Below are positions 57,312-64,000 of a stretch of DNA of 64,000 nt, piece by piece (position 1 is the first letter of the stretch; the number at the start of each line of letters is the position of its first letter). The notes beneath the pieces were generated by a model that did no database searches, had not been told where the DNA came from, and saw nothing but the letters and a program-made list of their open reading frames with translations. The stretch spans positions 1 to 64,000 of the forward strand of contig NZ_FNKN01000001.1 in the NCBI RefSeq assembly GCF_900102175.1, written 5' to 3'. The DNA is from Microbacterium sp. cf332. GTDB lineage: Bacteria; Actinomycetota; Actinomycetes; Actinomycetales; Microbacteriaceae. The translations under genes and the position numbers were made by a program.

Positions 57312-58249
57312 ATCTCAGCGCCGTCCCCGACCGCGTCCGCGTGCGGGCGCCGGGCAAGATCAACCTCTTCCTCGAGGTCGGGTCGGTGCAGGACGACGGC
57401 TACCACGACGTCGCGTCGGTCTATCAGGCCGTATCGCTCTACGAGGACCTGATCGCGACCCCGGCGGACGACTTCACGGTCCGAGTGGTCGACGAGTCGG
57501 GGCAGGTCGTGCCGGGCGTGCCGTCGGACGATCGCAACCTCGCGCTGCGGGCCGCCCGCATGGTCGCCCGCGAGGTCGGGTACCTGGGCGGAGTGCATCT
57601 CGACATCCGCAAGAGCGTGCCCGTCGCCGGAGGCATGGGCGGCGGGTCGGCCGATGCGGCGGCGGCGCTCGTCGCCTGCGACGCGCTGTGGGGCGCGGGA
57701 CTCACCTCGCCCGCCCTGCAGGAGATGGCCGCTCGTCTCGGGGCCGACGTGCCGTTCTCGCTCCTCGGCGGCAGCGCCGTCGGCACCGGCCGGGGAGATC
57801 GCCTCAGCCCGGCCCTCGGACGCGCGCGGTTCGACTGGGTGGTGGTCGCCGACGACGGCGGCCTCGCCACACCCGCCGTCTACGCCGAGCTCGACCGCCT
57901 GCGGGAGGCGCGTCGTCCCGACATCGCCCCGGAGCCGGGCCCTCCCGAGGTCGACCCGGTCGTCCTCCAAGCGCTGCGCTCGGGGTCTCCCGACCTGCTG
58001 GCCGGTTCGCTGCGCAACGATCTCCACGACGCCGCGTGCTCGCTCCGCCCCGACCTGTGCGATCTGCTCGATCGAACGTCCGAGCTCGGCGCGCTCGCCG
58101 GGCTGGTGTCCGGCTCCGGACCCACCCTCGCCTTTCTCGCCGCCGACGCCGACTCCGCGCGCGGCATCGAGCACGCCCTGTCCGCGGCGGGCCATCGGGC
58201 CCGCCATGTCTCCGGCCCGGTGGCGGGTGCAAAGGTGGTGTCCCGGTGA
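57308..58249 (+). CDS. ispE: 4-diphosphocytidyl-2-C-methyl-D-erythritol kinase
   Basis: A 313-residue GHMP kinase of the non-mevalonate isoprenoid pathway. VRVRAPGKINLFLEVG at the N-terminus, the ATP loop PVAGGMGGGSADAAAAL and the C-terminal GLVSGSGPTLAFL are clear. The ATG at 57308 overlaps the reductase stop in ATGA, and the acetyltransferase GTG overlaps the ispE stop in GTGA, so the three are co-translated although they have unrelated roles. Confidence 0.96.
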   Translation: MNLSAVPDRVRVRAPGKINLFLEVGSVQDDGYHDVASVYQAVSLYEDLIATPADDFTVRVVDESGQVVPGVPSDDRNLALRAARMVAREVGYLGGVHLDIRKSVPVAGGMGGGSADAAAALVACDALWGAGLTSPALQEMAARLGADVPFSLLGGSAVGTGRGDRLSPALGRARFDWVVVADDGGLATPAVYAELDRLREARRPDIAPEPGPPEVDPVVLQALRSGSPDLLAGSLRNDLHDAACSLRPDLCDLLDRTSELGALAGLVSGSGPTLAFLAADADSARGIEHALSAAGHRARHVSGPVAGAKVVSR

Positions 58250-59571
58250 CCGACGAGCTCTCCCCGTCGATGCCCGTCGCGGTCGACGAGGCGTCACGCG
58301 CGGCCCTCGCGCAGCGCGGTCTCGGCTATCGCACGGTGGCCGCCGAGGGCCCGGCGTTCGAGGGATGGCTGCACGCGGTGTCGCGCGGCTTCCAGGACGG
58401 CGAGCGGTCGACGGATCAGGTCGCCGCGGCCCGTGCCCGTAATGCCGAGCGACGTCTGACGGGCGTCTTCGACGACTCCGGGCCGATGCCCGAGGTCGCC
58501 GTCGGCACGATCGCCTCATGGTCATCCGAGCTCACCGTCCCGGGCGGCGGCACCGTGCCCGCCGGCGCGATCAGCGCCGTGAGCGTGGCCCAGACCCACC
58601 GGCGCCGAGGCATCGCGCGCGCCCTGCTCGAGGGCGAGGTGCGGACGATCGCCGCCGCGGGCCTCCCTCTCGCGATGCTGACCGTCACCGAGTCCACGCT
58701 CTACGGGCGCTACGGGTTCGCCTCGGCGGCCTCCGCCGTGACCCTCGACATCGACACCCGTCGGGTCCGGTGGACCGGGCCGGTACCCGACGGACGGCTC
58801 GACTTCGTCGAGCGCACGGCTGCGCGCGACGCGGTCGTCTCGCTGCACGAGCGCACGCGCCGCCGGACGCCGGGCGAGGTGGCGCTGCCGCCGAGCCACC
58901 GCGACCGGTTCACCGGGACCGACCCCGACGCGAAGGACGGGGGAGACATCCGGTGCGTCGCCTATCGCGACGCCGGCGGTGAGGTTCGCGGCATCCTCAC
59001 CTACACGATCGTCCCGCACGCGCACGACATCGTGCAGGGGACGGCGAAGGTCACGATCCTCCTCGCCGAGACCGACGACGCATACGCGGCCCTCTGGCGC
59101 TTCGTGCTCGAGCTCGATCTCGTAGCGCACGTGCATGCGGATCTCCGTTCGGTCGACGAGCCCCTGCTGTGGATGATCGACGATCGGCGTGCGGCGTCCG
59201 TCCGCGTCGTCGACCATCAGTACCTGCGGGTCCTCGACGTGCCGGCGGCGTTGGCCGCGCGGACCTATGCGGCGCCCGGTCGCGTGTTGCTGCGGGTGAC
59301 CGACCCGCTCGACATCGCGGCGGGGGAGTACGTGCTCACCGCGGGCGTCGACGGCGGCGCGCGCGTGACCGCCCCCACGGCGGCCGACACGCCGGACGTG
59401 GCGGACGCCGGGTCGATCGAGCTCTCCGTCGTCGAGCTGGCGGCCGTCTACCTCGGCGGCGTCTCGCCCGAGACGCTCGCACGAGCGGGACGTATCCGCG
59501 CGACGGACGCGGCCTCGGCGTCGCGCATCTTCGCCACGCCGACGGTGCCGAGCCTCGGTCTCTGGTACTGA
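58246..59571 (+). CDS. Eis-like GNAT acetyltransferase
   Basis: A 441-residue protein with tandem GNAT domains and a sterol-carrier-like C-terminal domain, the Eis architecture. The acetyl-CoA loop is VAQTHRRRGIARALLEGEV, and TLYGRYGFASA matches the segment that carries the catalytic Tyr of Eis. The protein ends in Trp-Tyr, consistent with the family's use of its C-terminal carboxylate in catalysis. Eis enzymes acetylate amines, including aminoglycosides; the substrate here is unknown. The GTG at 58246 overlaps the ispE stop. The 114-bp gap that follows holds the DUF427 promoter region. Confidence 0.9.
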   Translation: MTDELSPSMPVAVDEASRAALAQRGLGYRTVAAEGPAFEGWLHAVSRGFQDGERSTDQVAAARARNAERRLTGVFDDSGPMPEVAVGTIASWSSELTVPGGGTVPAGAISAVSVAQTHRRRGIARALLEGEVRTIAAAGLPLAMLTVTESTLYGRYGFASAASAVTLDIDTRRVRWTGPVPDGRLDFVERTAARDAVVSLHERTRRRTPGEVALPPSHRDRFTGTDPDAKDGGDIRCVAYRDAGGEVRGILTYTIVPHAHDIVQGTAKVTILLAETDDAYAALWRFVLELDLVAHVHADLRSVDEPLLWMIDDRRAASVRVVDHQYLRVLDVPAALAARTYAAPGRVLLRVTDPLDIAAGEYVLTAGVDGGARVTAPTAADTPDVADAGSIELSVVELAAVYLGGVSPETLARAGRIRATDAASASRIFATPTVPSLGLWY

Positions 59572-59685
59572 TCGCACGACCGGGTCGGGATGCGCGTTTT
59601 TAGTCCATTTCACGACATGACGCAACACGACCTCCGGTGTCGGCTCCGAACGCTACCGTGAAAGACCACAACGGAGGGCGGCGCC

Positions 59686-59976
59686 ATGCGTGCACGACTG
59701 GGCGACACGATCATCGCGGAGGCCGACGAGAACGATCTCGTGCGGATCGAAGGCAACTGGTACTTCCCGCCGCGCAGCATCGCGCCGGGGGTCCTGACCG
59801 AGAGCGACACCGCCTACACGTGCGCCTGGAAGGGCGACGCGCAGTACTTCGACGTCGCCGGGTCGTCCGACAAGGCGTGGTCGTACCCCACCCCGTATCC
59901 GACGGCCATCGAGCGCGTGGGCACCGACTTCTCGGGCTACGTCGCATTCGACCGCGCCGTCTCCATCGAGAGCTGA
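59686..59976 (+). CDS. DUF427 domain protein
   Basis: A 96-residue complete DUF427 protein. IEGNWYFPPRSIAPG, TCAWKGDAQYFDV and AWSYPTPYPTA are the family's conserved parts. DUF427 proteins have a small beta-barrel fold and no established function. The ATG at 59686 has a GGAGGG site (59673-59678), and a TACCGT box is at 59654-59659. The osmoprotectant ATPase gene starts 4 nt after the stop, so it is the first gene of that operon. Confidence 0.93.
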   Translation: MRARLGDTIIAEADENDLVRIEGNWYFPPRSIAPGVLTESDTAYTCAWKGDAQYFDVAGSSDKAWSYPTPYPTAIERVGTDFSGYVAFDRAVSIES

Positions 59977-59980
59977 ACGC

Positions 59981-60838
59981 GTGATCGAGTTCCGAGACGT
60001 CGTCAAAGAGTTCCCGGACGGCACCCGGGCGGTACGGGACTTCTCGCTCGTCATCCCGTCGCACAAGACGACCGTCTTCGTCGGATCGTCCGGATGCGGC
60101 AAGACCACCCTCCTGCGCATGATCAACCGCATGGTCGAGCCGAGCTCCGGAGCGATCGAGATCGACGGCGAGAGCGTCGCGACGGGTTCGCCCGTGCAAC
60201 TGCGTCGCCGCATCGGCTACGTCATGCAGAACTCCGGCCTGCTCCCGCACTTCACGGTCGCCGACAACATCGCGACGGTCCCGGTACTGACCGGAACCAG
60301 TCGCCGCGACGCCCGTCGCCGCGCCCTCGAGCTGATGGAGACGGTCGGTCTCGACACCCGCATGGCCGACCGCTACCCAAGTCAGCTGTCGGGAGGCCAG
60401 CAGCAGCGCGTCGGCGTCGCCCGCGGGCTCGCCGCCGATCCCAACATCCTCCTCATGGACGAGCCCTTCGGCGCCGTCGACCCGATCGTCCGCACCGAGC
60501 TGCAGCAGGAGCTGCTCCGCCTGCAGCGCGAGCTCGGCAAGACGGTCGTCTTCGTGACCCACGACATCGACGAGGCCTTCCTCCTCGGCGACCAGGTCGT
60601 CATCCTCGCGGCCGGAGCCGAGAAGCTGCAGGTGGGTTCGCCCAGCGAGATCATCCGCGAACCCGCCGACGACTTCGTCGCGAGCTTCATCGGCGTCGAC
60701 CGCGGCAAGCGCGCGCTGCGCATCGAGCAGACGCCGGCGGGCCCGGTGCTCGTCGACTCCGAAGGACGCACGCAGGGCACCCTCGTCGACGGAGCGCCCG
60801 CGCACGACGCCGCTCGGCGGAGCGAAGGCGGCTCCTGA
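59981..60838 (+). CDS. Osmoprotectant (glycine betaine/choline) ABC transporter ATPase
   Basis: A 285-residue OpuBA/OpuCA-type ATPase. Walker A is VGSSGCGKTTLLRM, the signature LSGGQQQRVGVARGLA, Walker B ILLMDEPFGAVDPI, and the H-loop VFVTHDIDEAF. After the nucleotide-binding domain only about 45 residues remain, so the tandem CBS osmosensor domains common in OpuCA are absent. The GTG at 59981 is 4 nt after DUF427 with only GAGAG upstream. Two permeases and a binding protein follow. Confidence 0.93.
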   Translation: MIEFRDVVKEFPDGTRAVRDFSLVIPSHKTTVFVGSSGCGKTTLLRMINRMVEPSSGAIEIDGESVATGSPVQLRRRIGYVMQNSGLLPHFTVADNIATVPVLTGTSRRDARRRALELMETVGLDTRMADRYPSQLSGGQQQRVGVARGLAADPNILLMDEPFGAVDPIVRTELQQELLRLQRELGKTVVFVTHDIDEAFLLGDQVVILAAGAEKLQVGSPSEIIREPADDFVASFIGVDRGKRALRIEQTPAGPVLVDSEGRTQGTLVDGAPAHDAARRSEGGS

Positions 60839-60839
60839 C

Positions 60840-61523
60840 GTGTCGTGGATCTGGTCGAACCTCGACCTCATCTTCTCGCTCGCCCTCGACCACATCCGGC
60901 AGAGCATCATCGCGATCGTGCTCGGCTTCGTCCTGTCGGTGCCTCTGGGATGGGTCGCCTGGCGGTACCGGCTGCTCCGCGGATGGGTCATCACGCTGAC
61001 CGGCCTGCTGTACACGATCCCCTCTCTCGCGCTGCTCGTGCTGCTGCCGAGCGCGCTGGGCTACGGCATCCGCACCGAGACCAACCTCATCGTCGGGCTG
61101 ACGATCTACGCCATCGCGATCCAGACCCGCTCCGTCGCCGACGGCTTCGACTCCGTCGACCCGGGCGTGCGGCAGGCGGCGACGGCCATGGGTTACGGCG
61201 GATTCCGCCGATTCTGGGCCGTCGACCTGCCCCTGTCCGGTCCCGTCGTGCTCGCCGGGCTGCGGGTCATGTCGGTCTCGACCGTCTCGCTCGCCACGGT
61301 CGGCATCCTCGTGGGCGTGACCAACCTCGGCTACCTCTTCACCAACGGCATCCAGCGCCGCCTCCTCGAGGAGGTGTTCGCGGGCATCGTGGCCGTCGCG
61401 GTCATCGCGCTCATCATCGACGCGTTGCTCGTCATCCTCGGGCGCCTCGTGATGCCGTGGGCCCACACCGCCGCACCGCGCCGTAGCCGGCGGGCGCGTC
61501 GCCGAGTGGAGGCGACCGCATGA
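60840..61523 (+). CDS. Osmoprotectant ABC transporter permease 1
   Basis: A 227-residue permease of the OpuBB/ProW type with five to six membrane helices. The GLLYTIPSLALLVLLPSALG segment and the EAA-like loop PGVRQAATAMGYGGFRRFW are typical. The GTG at 60840 follows the ATPase stop by 1 nt. Its stop overlaps the start of the second permease, and the two presumably form a heterodimeric channel. Confidence 0.92.
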   Translation: MSWIWSNLDLIFSLALDHIRQSIIAIVLGFVLSVPLGWVAWRYRLLRGWVITLTGLLYTIPSLALLVLLPSALGYGIRTETNLIVGLTIYAIAIQTRSVADGFDSVDPGVRQAATAMGYGGFRRFWAVDLPLSGPVVLAGLRVMSVSTVSLATVGILVGVTNLGYLFTNGIQRRLLEEVFAGIVAVAVIALIIDALLVILGRLVMPWAHTAAPRRSRRARRRVEATA

Positions 61524-62236
61524 ACGTCTTCGTCGACGCGATCGCGTGGCTGCTCGATCCGGCGCAGTACACCGGCAGCAACTCGGTGCCGTTCCTCATC
61601 GGCCAGCAGCTGTTCTACACGTTCATCTCCGTGCTCATCGCGGCGGTCATCGCCGTGCCCATCGGGTGGGCGATCGGCCACACCGGCAAGGGCCGCGAGT
61701 TCGCGGTGGCCGTCTCGGGCGCGGCGCGTGCCATCCCATCCTTCGGTCTGCTGATCCTGCTGATCCTGCTCCTCGGCGTCACGCAGAAGACCGAGGCGGC
61801 CTTCGTCACCTTCGTCGTGCTCGCCGTTCCCGCGCTCCTGGCAGGCGCCTACAGCGGCCTGCAGGCCATCGACCGGCGCACCATCGACGCCGCTCGGGCG
61901 GTCGGGATGACGGAGTGGCAGATCCTGTGGCGGGTCGAGGTGCCCCTCGGCCTCCCGCTGCTCATCGGCGGACTGCGCTCGGCCGTGCTGCAGGTCGTCG
62001 CCACCGTGACGATCGCCGGCTACACCGACCTGGGCGGGCTCGGCTTCCGCATCATCCAGGGCATCGATCTGCGCGCCATCGATCAGGTGCTCGGAGCCGC
62101 GCTGATCCTCGCTCTCCTGGCGCTGCTGCTCGACGCCGTCTTCGCCCTCCTGCAGCGCCTCAGCGTGCCGCGCGGCATCCGCGCCGCCGACGCCGCGCCG
62201 CAGCGGCGCCGCCGACCCGTGGCCGCCACCGCTTGA
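61520..62236 (+). CDS. Osmoprotectant ABC transporter permease 2
   Basis: A 238-residue permease of the same family (OpuBD type). VSGAARAIPSFGLLILLILLL and the coupling loop DAARAVGMTEWQILWRVEVP are visible. The ATG at 61520 overlaps the previous stop in ATGA. The separate binding protein follows, so the transporter has the four-component OpuB/OpuC layout rather than a fused permease-binding protein. Confidence 0.92.
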   Translation: MNVFVDAIAWLLDPAQYTGSNSVPFLIGQQLFYTFISVLIAAVIAVPIGWAIGHTGKGREFAVAVSGAARAIPSFGLLILLILLLGVTQKTEAAFVTFVVLAVPALLAGAYSGLQAIDRRTIDAARAVGMTEWQILWRVEVPLGLPLLIGGLRSAVLQVVATVTIAGYTDLGGLGFRIIQGIDLRAIDQVLGAALILALLALLLDAVFALLQRLSVPRGIRAADAAPQRRRRPVAATA

Positions 62237-62289
62237 CCGACCATCCGACCCACAGCACCGATCCTTCGCACCACCGGAAAGAGGAAACC

Positions 62290-63207
62290 ATGTCCCGCTT
62301 CACCACCCGCCGTCTGCTGACGGTCGGTGTCGGCGTGATCGCCGCCACCACCCTGTTCGCCGGTTGCGCCAGCTCCGACCCGCTCTCGGAGGGCGGCTCG
62401 GAGTCCGCAGCCCCCGCCGACGGCACCATCGTCATCGGCTCGCAGGACTACTACTCGAACGAGATCATCGCCGAGATCTACGCACAGGCGCTCGAAGGCG
62501 CCGGCAAGACCGTCGACCGCCAGTTCACGACCGGACAGCGCGAGGCGTACCTGCCCGAGCTCGAGAGCGGCTCGCTGACGCTGTTCCCCGAGTACACCGG
62601 CAACCTGCTGCAGTACTTCGACGAGGACACCACCGCCCGCACGTCGGAGGACGTCTACGCGGCCCTCGGCGACGCGCTGCCCGACAACCTCACGGTGCTC
62701 GACCAGGCGACTGCGAGCGACCAGGACTCGTACACCGTGACCGCTGCCTTCGCCGAGCAGTGGAACCTCACCACGATCGCCGACCTGGCGAACGTGACCG
62801 AGCCCCTCACCCTCGGCGGCCCCGCCGAGCTCGAGCAGCGGCCCTACGGTCCGTCGGGCCTCGCCGACACGTACGGCATCGACGTGAGCTTCCAGGCGAC
62901 CGGCGAGACCACCGTCGACGACCTCGTCGCCGGCACGGTCAACGTCGCGAACGTCTTCACGGCCGACCCGCGCATCCAGACCGACGACCTCGTCGTGCTC
63001 GAAGACCCCGAGGGGCTCTTCCTCGCCTCGAACGTCGTCCCGGTCGTGAATAAGGACCAGGCCGACGAGATCGCCGACACGATCAACGCCGTCAGCGCGA
63101 AGCTCACCCCCGAAGCCCTGGTCGCCCTGAACGTCCAGAGCACGGTCGACAAGCTCGAGCCCGCCGAGATCGCCACGCAGTGGCTCGAGGAGAACGGTCT
63201 CGTCTGA
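62290..63207 (+). CDS. Osmoprotectant-binding lipoprotein
   Basis: A 305-residue OpuAC/OpuBC-type lipoprotein. The signal ends in the lipobox LFAGC, and the mature protein begins with a Ser/Gly linker and the binding domain (IVIGSQDYYSNEIIAEIYA, LFPEYTGNLLQYF). It captures quaternary amines such as glycine betaine, choline or carnitine; the exact ligand cannot be read. The ATG at 62290 has AAAGAGG upstream, 53 nt after the permease. A large inverted repeat follows the stop. Confidence 0.93.
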   Translation: MSRFTTRRLLTVGVGVIAATTLFAGCASSDPLSEGGSESAAPADGTIVIGSQDYYSNEIIAEIYAQALEGAGKTVDRQFTTGQREAYLPELESGSLTLFPEYTGNLLQYFDEDTTARTSEDVYAALGDALPDNLTVLDQATASDQDSYTVTAAFAEQWNLTTIADLANVTEPLTLGGPAELEQRPYGPSGLADTYGIDVSFQATGETTVDDLVAGTVNVANVFTADPRIQTDDLVVLEDPEGLFLASNVVPVVNKDQADEIADTINAVSAKLTPEALVALNVQSTVDKLEPAEIATQWLEENGLV

Positions 63208-63230
63208 CCGTCCCCGGAACCGCGAGACCT

Positions 63231-63281
63231 CACTTTCGCGCCGAGACCATGGGTTGACCCCCGGGTCTCGGCGCGAAAGTG
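63231..63281. repeat. 18-bp inverted repeat between convergent genes (terminator or dispersed repeat)
   Basis: CACTTTCGCGCCGAGACC (63231-63248) and GGTCTCGGCGCGAAAGTG (63264-63281) are perfectly complementary across a 15-nt loop. The element lies between the binding-protein gene and the convergent ABC-F gene, so it can terminate both. The right flank GTGCATTCT also occurs in the element at 29411-29485. Confidence 0.75.
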
Positions 63282-63316
63282 CATTCTGGCGGGGGTCGAG
63301 TCCCGGGGTCGGCGGG

Positions 63317-64000
63317 TCAGCCGCCGAGGGCCTCGCCGAGCTCCAGCCAGCGTTCCTCGAGCTCGGCGGTCTCGGCGACGAGCTCGTCGCGCTGCCGCTG
63401 CAGGCCGAGGAGGCGCTCGAAGTCGTCATGGGCGTCGGCGAGCTCCGCGTCGATGCCCGCGATCTCGCGCTGGACCTTCTCGAGACGGCGGTCGATCGAC
63501 GACAGCTCCTTCTCGGCCGCCCGCCGCTCGGCACCGCTCAGCGCCGGCTGCGCAGCATCCTTCCCGCCGCCGCCCGAGGCGGACGACGCCGACCCCCCGG
63601 CAGATCCGGAGCCGGATTCGGAGCCGGATGCGGTCGCGTTCGCGCCGGTGCGTCCGGGCTGCTCCCGCCGCAGCCGGAGGTACTCGTCGACACCGCCGGG
63701 CAGATGGCGGAACCGTCCACCGAGGATCGCGTACTGCTGGTCGGTGACGCGCTCGAGGAAGTAGCGGTCGTGCGACACGACGATGAGTGTGCCGGCCCAC
63801 GAGTCGAGAAGGTCCTCGATGGCCCCGAGCATGTCGGTGTCGAGGTCGTTCGTCGGCTCGTCGAGGATGAGCACATTGGGCTGGTCGAGCAGGATGAGCA
63901 GCAGCTGCAAGCGTCGTTTCTGTCCGCCCGAGAGGTCCTTGACGGGCGTCGACAGCTGCGCCGAGCTGAAGCCCATCCGCTCGAGCAGCTGTCCCGGGGT
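63317..64000 (-). CDS. ABC-F family ATPase, C-terminal part
   Basis: The last 227 codons of an ABC-F protein whose start lies beyond the window. The second ABC domain shows the signature LSGGQKRRLQLLLILL, Walker [13 protein letters not shown] and the switch SHDRYFLERV. A Gly/Ser/Ala linker and a C-terminal antiparallel coiled coil (KELSSIDRRLEKVQREIAGI to the end) follow, as in Uup-type proteins. ABC-F proteins bind ribosomes or nucleic acid and are not transporters. Such a gene commonly follows ispE in actinobacteria. Confidence 0.93.
   Translation of the reverse strand, partial: TPGQLLERMGFSSAQLSTPVKDLSGGQKRRLQLLLILLDQPNVLILDEPTNDLDTDMLGAIEDLLDSWAGTLIVVSHDRYFLERVTDQQYAILGGRFRHLPGGVDEYLRLRREQPGRTGANATASGSESGSGSAGGSASSASGGGGKDAAQPALSGAERRAAEKELSSIDRRLEKVQREIAGIDAELADAHDDFERLLGLQRQRDELVAETAELEERWLELGEALGG

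Overview
The window is GC-rich (roughly 70 percent by eye), uses GTG starts often, packs genes with 1-8 nt overlaps, and carries actinobacterial hallmarks: protein O-mannosyltransferase divergent from rsmI, the coproporphyrin route to heme (hemY, hemQ, hemH together with no hemN or hemF), PknB/FHA signalling, and many apparently leaderless mRNAs. Gene content and protein style fit a Microbacteriaceae bacterium, probably Microbacterium. This is inferred, since no rRNA is present. I saw no tRNA, CRISPR array, IS element or prophage, and no gap between genes exceeds about 200 bp. || LAYOUT. 1-4.5 kb: the end of an araD-like gene followed by a ChvE/GguA/GguB-type pentose or hexose ABC importer. 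4.5-9.5 kb: an NADPH:quinone-type oxidoreductase and the HrpA helicase on the minus strand. 9.5-26.9 kb: a ten-gene minus-strand operon, the most interesting part of the window. In transcription order it encodes an FHA protein, a membrane Ser/Thr kinase, a roughly 2000-residue surface protein with cadherin/Ig-like repeats, a MoxR ATPase, a DUF58 protein, a membrane transglutaminase-fold protein without its catalytic Cys and His, a DUF5684-FHA membrane protein, a PP2C phosphatase, a pseudokinase, and an FHA/winged-helix protein. 27-29.4 kb: pmt and rsmI, divergent from one shared promoter. 29.5-39.2 kb: a galactan-utilisation cluster (secreted GH53 endo-galactanase, MalEFG-type importer, GH42 beta-galactosidase, divergent LacI repressor with two operators). 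39.3-41.8 kb: metG-tatD. 41.8-52.6 kb: heme genes, with hemA plus a LacI-type regulator on the minus strand and hemE-Y-Q-H-C-D-B-L on the plus strand. 52.6-59.6 kb: rsmA, a metallophosphoesterase overlapping a Stealth-family phosphotransferase tail to tail, an aldo/keto reductase, ispE and an Eis-like acetyltransferase. 59.7-63.2 kb: DUF427 and an osmoprotectant ABC importer. The window ends inside an ABC-F ATPase gene. || HOW IT WORKS TOGETHER. The kinase operon holds one intact kinase, one intact phosphatase, three FHA readers and a seven-copy acidic-Thr-Val/Met/Ile-Leu motif placed in both kinases and in two FHA proteins. This looks like a self-contained phospho-switch controlling a MoxR/DUF58/transglutaminase-fold envelope assembly around a giant extracellular protein. 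The galactan cluster forms a complete cut, import and hydrolyse route. The heme operon covers the pathway from glutamyl-tRNA to heme, and a palindrome lying on both divergent promoters suggests a dedicated repressor. The conserved pmt-rsmI-metG-tatD-rsmA-ispE-ABC-F gene order known from mycobacteria is still visible, interrupted by the galactan, heme, Stealth and osmoprotectant blocks.
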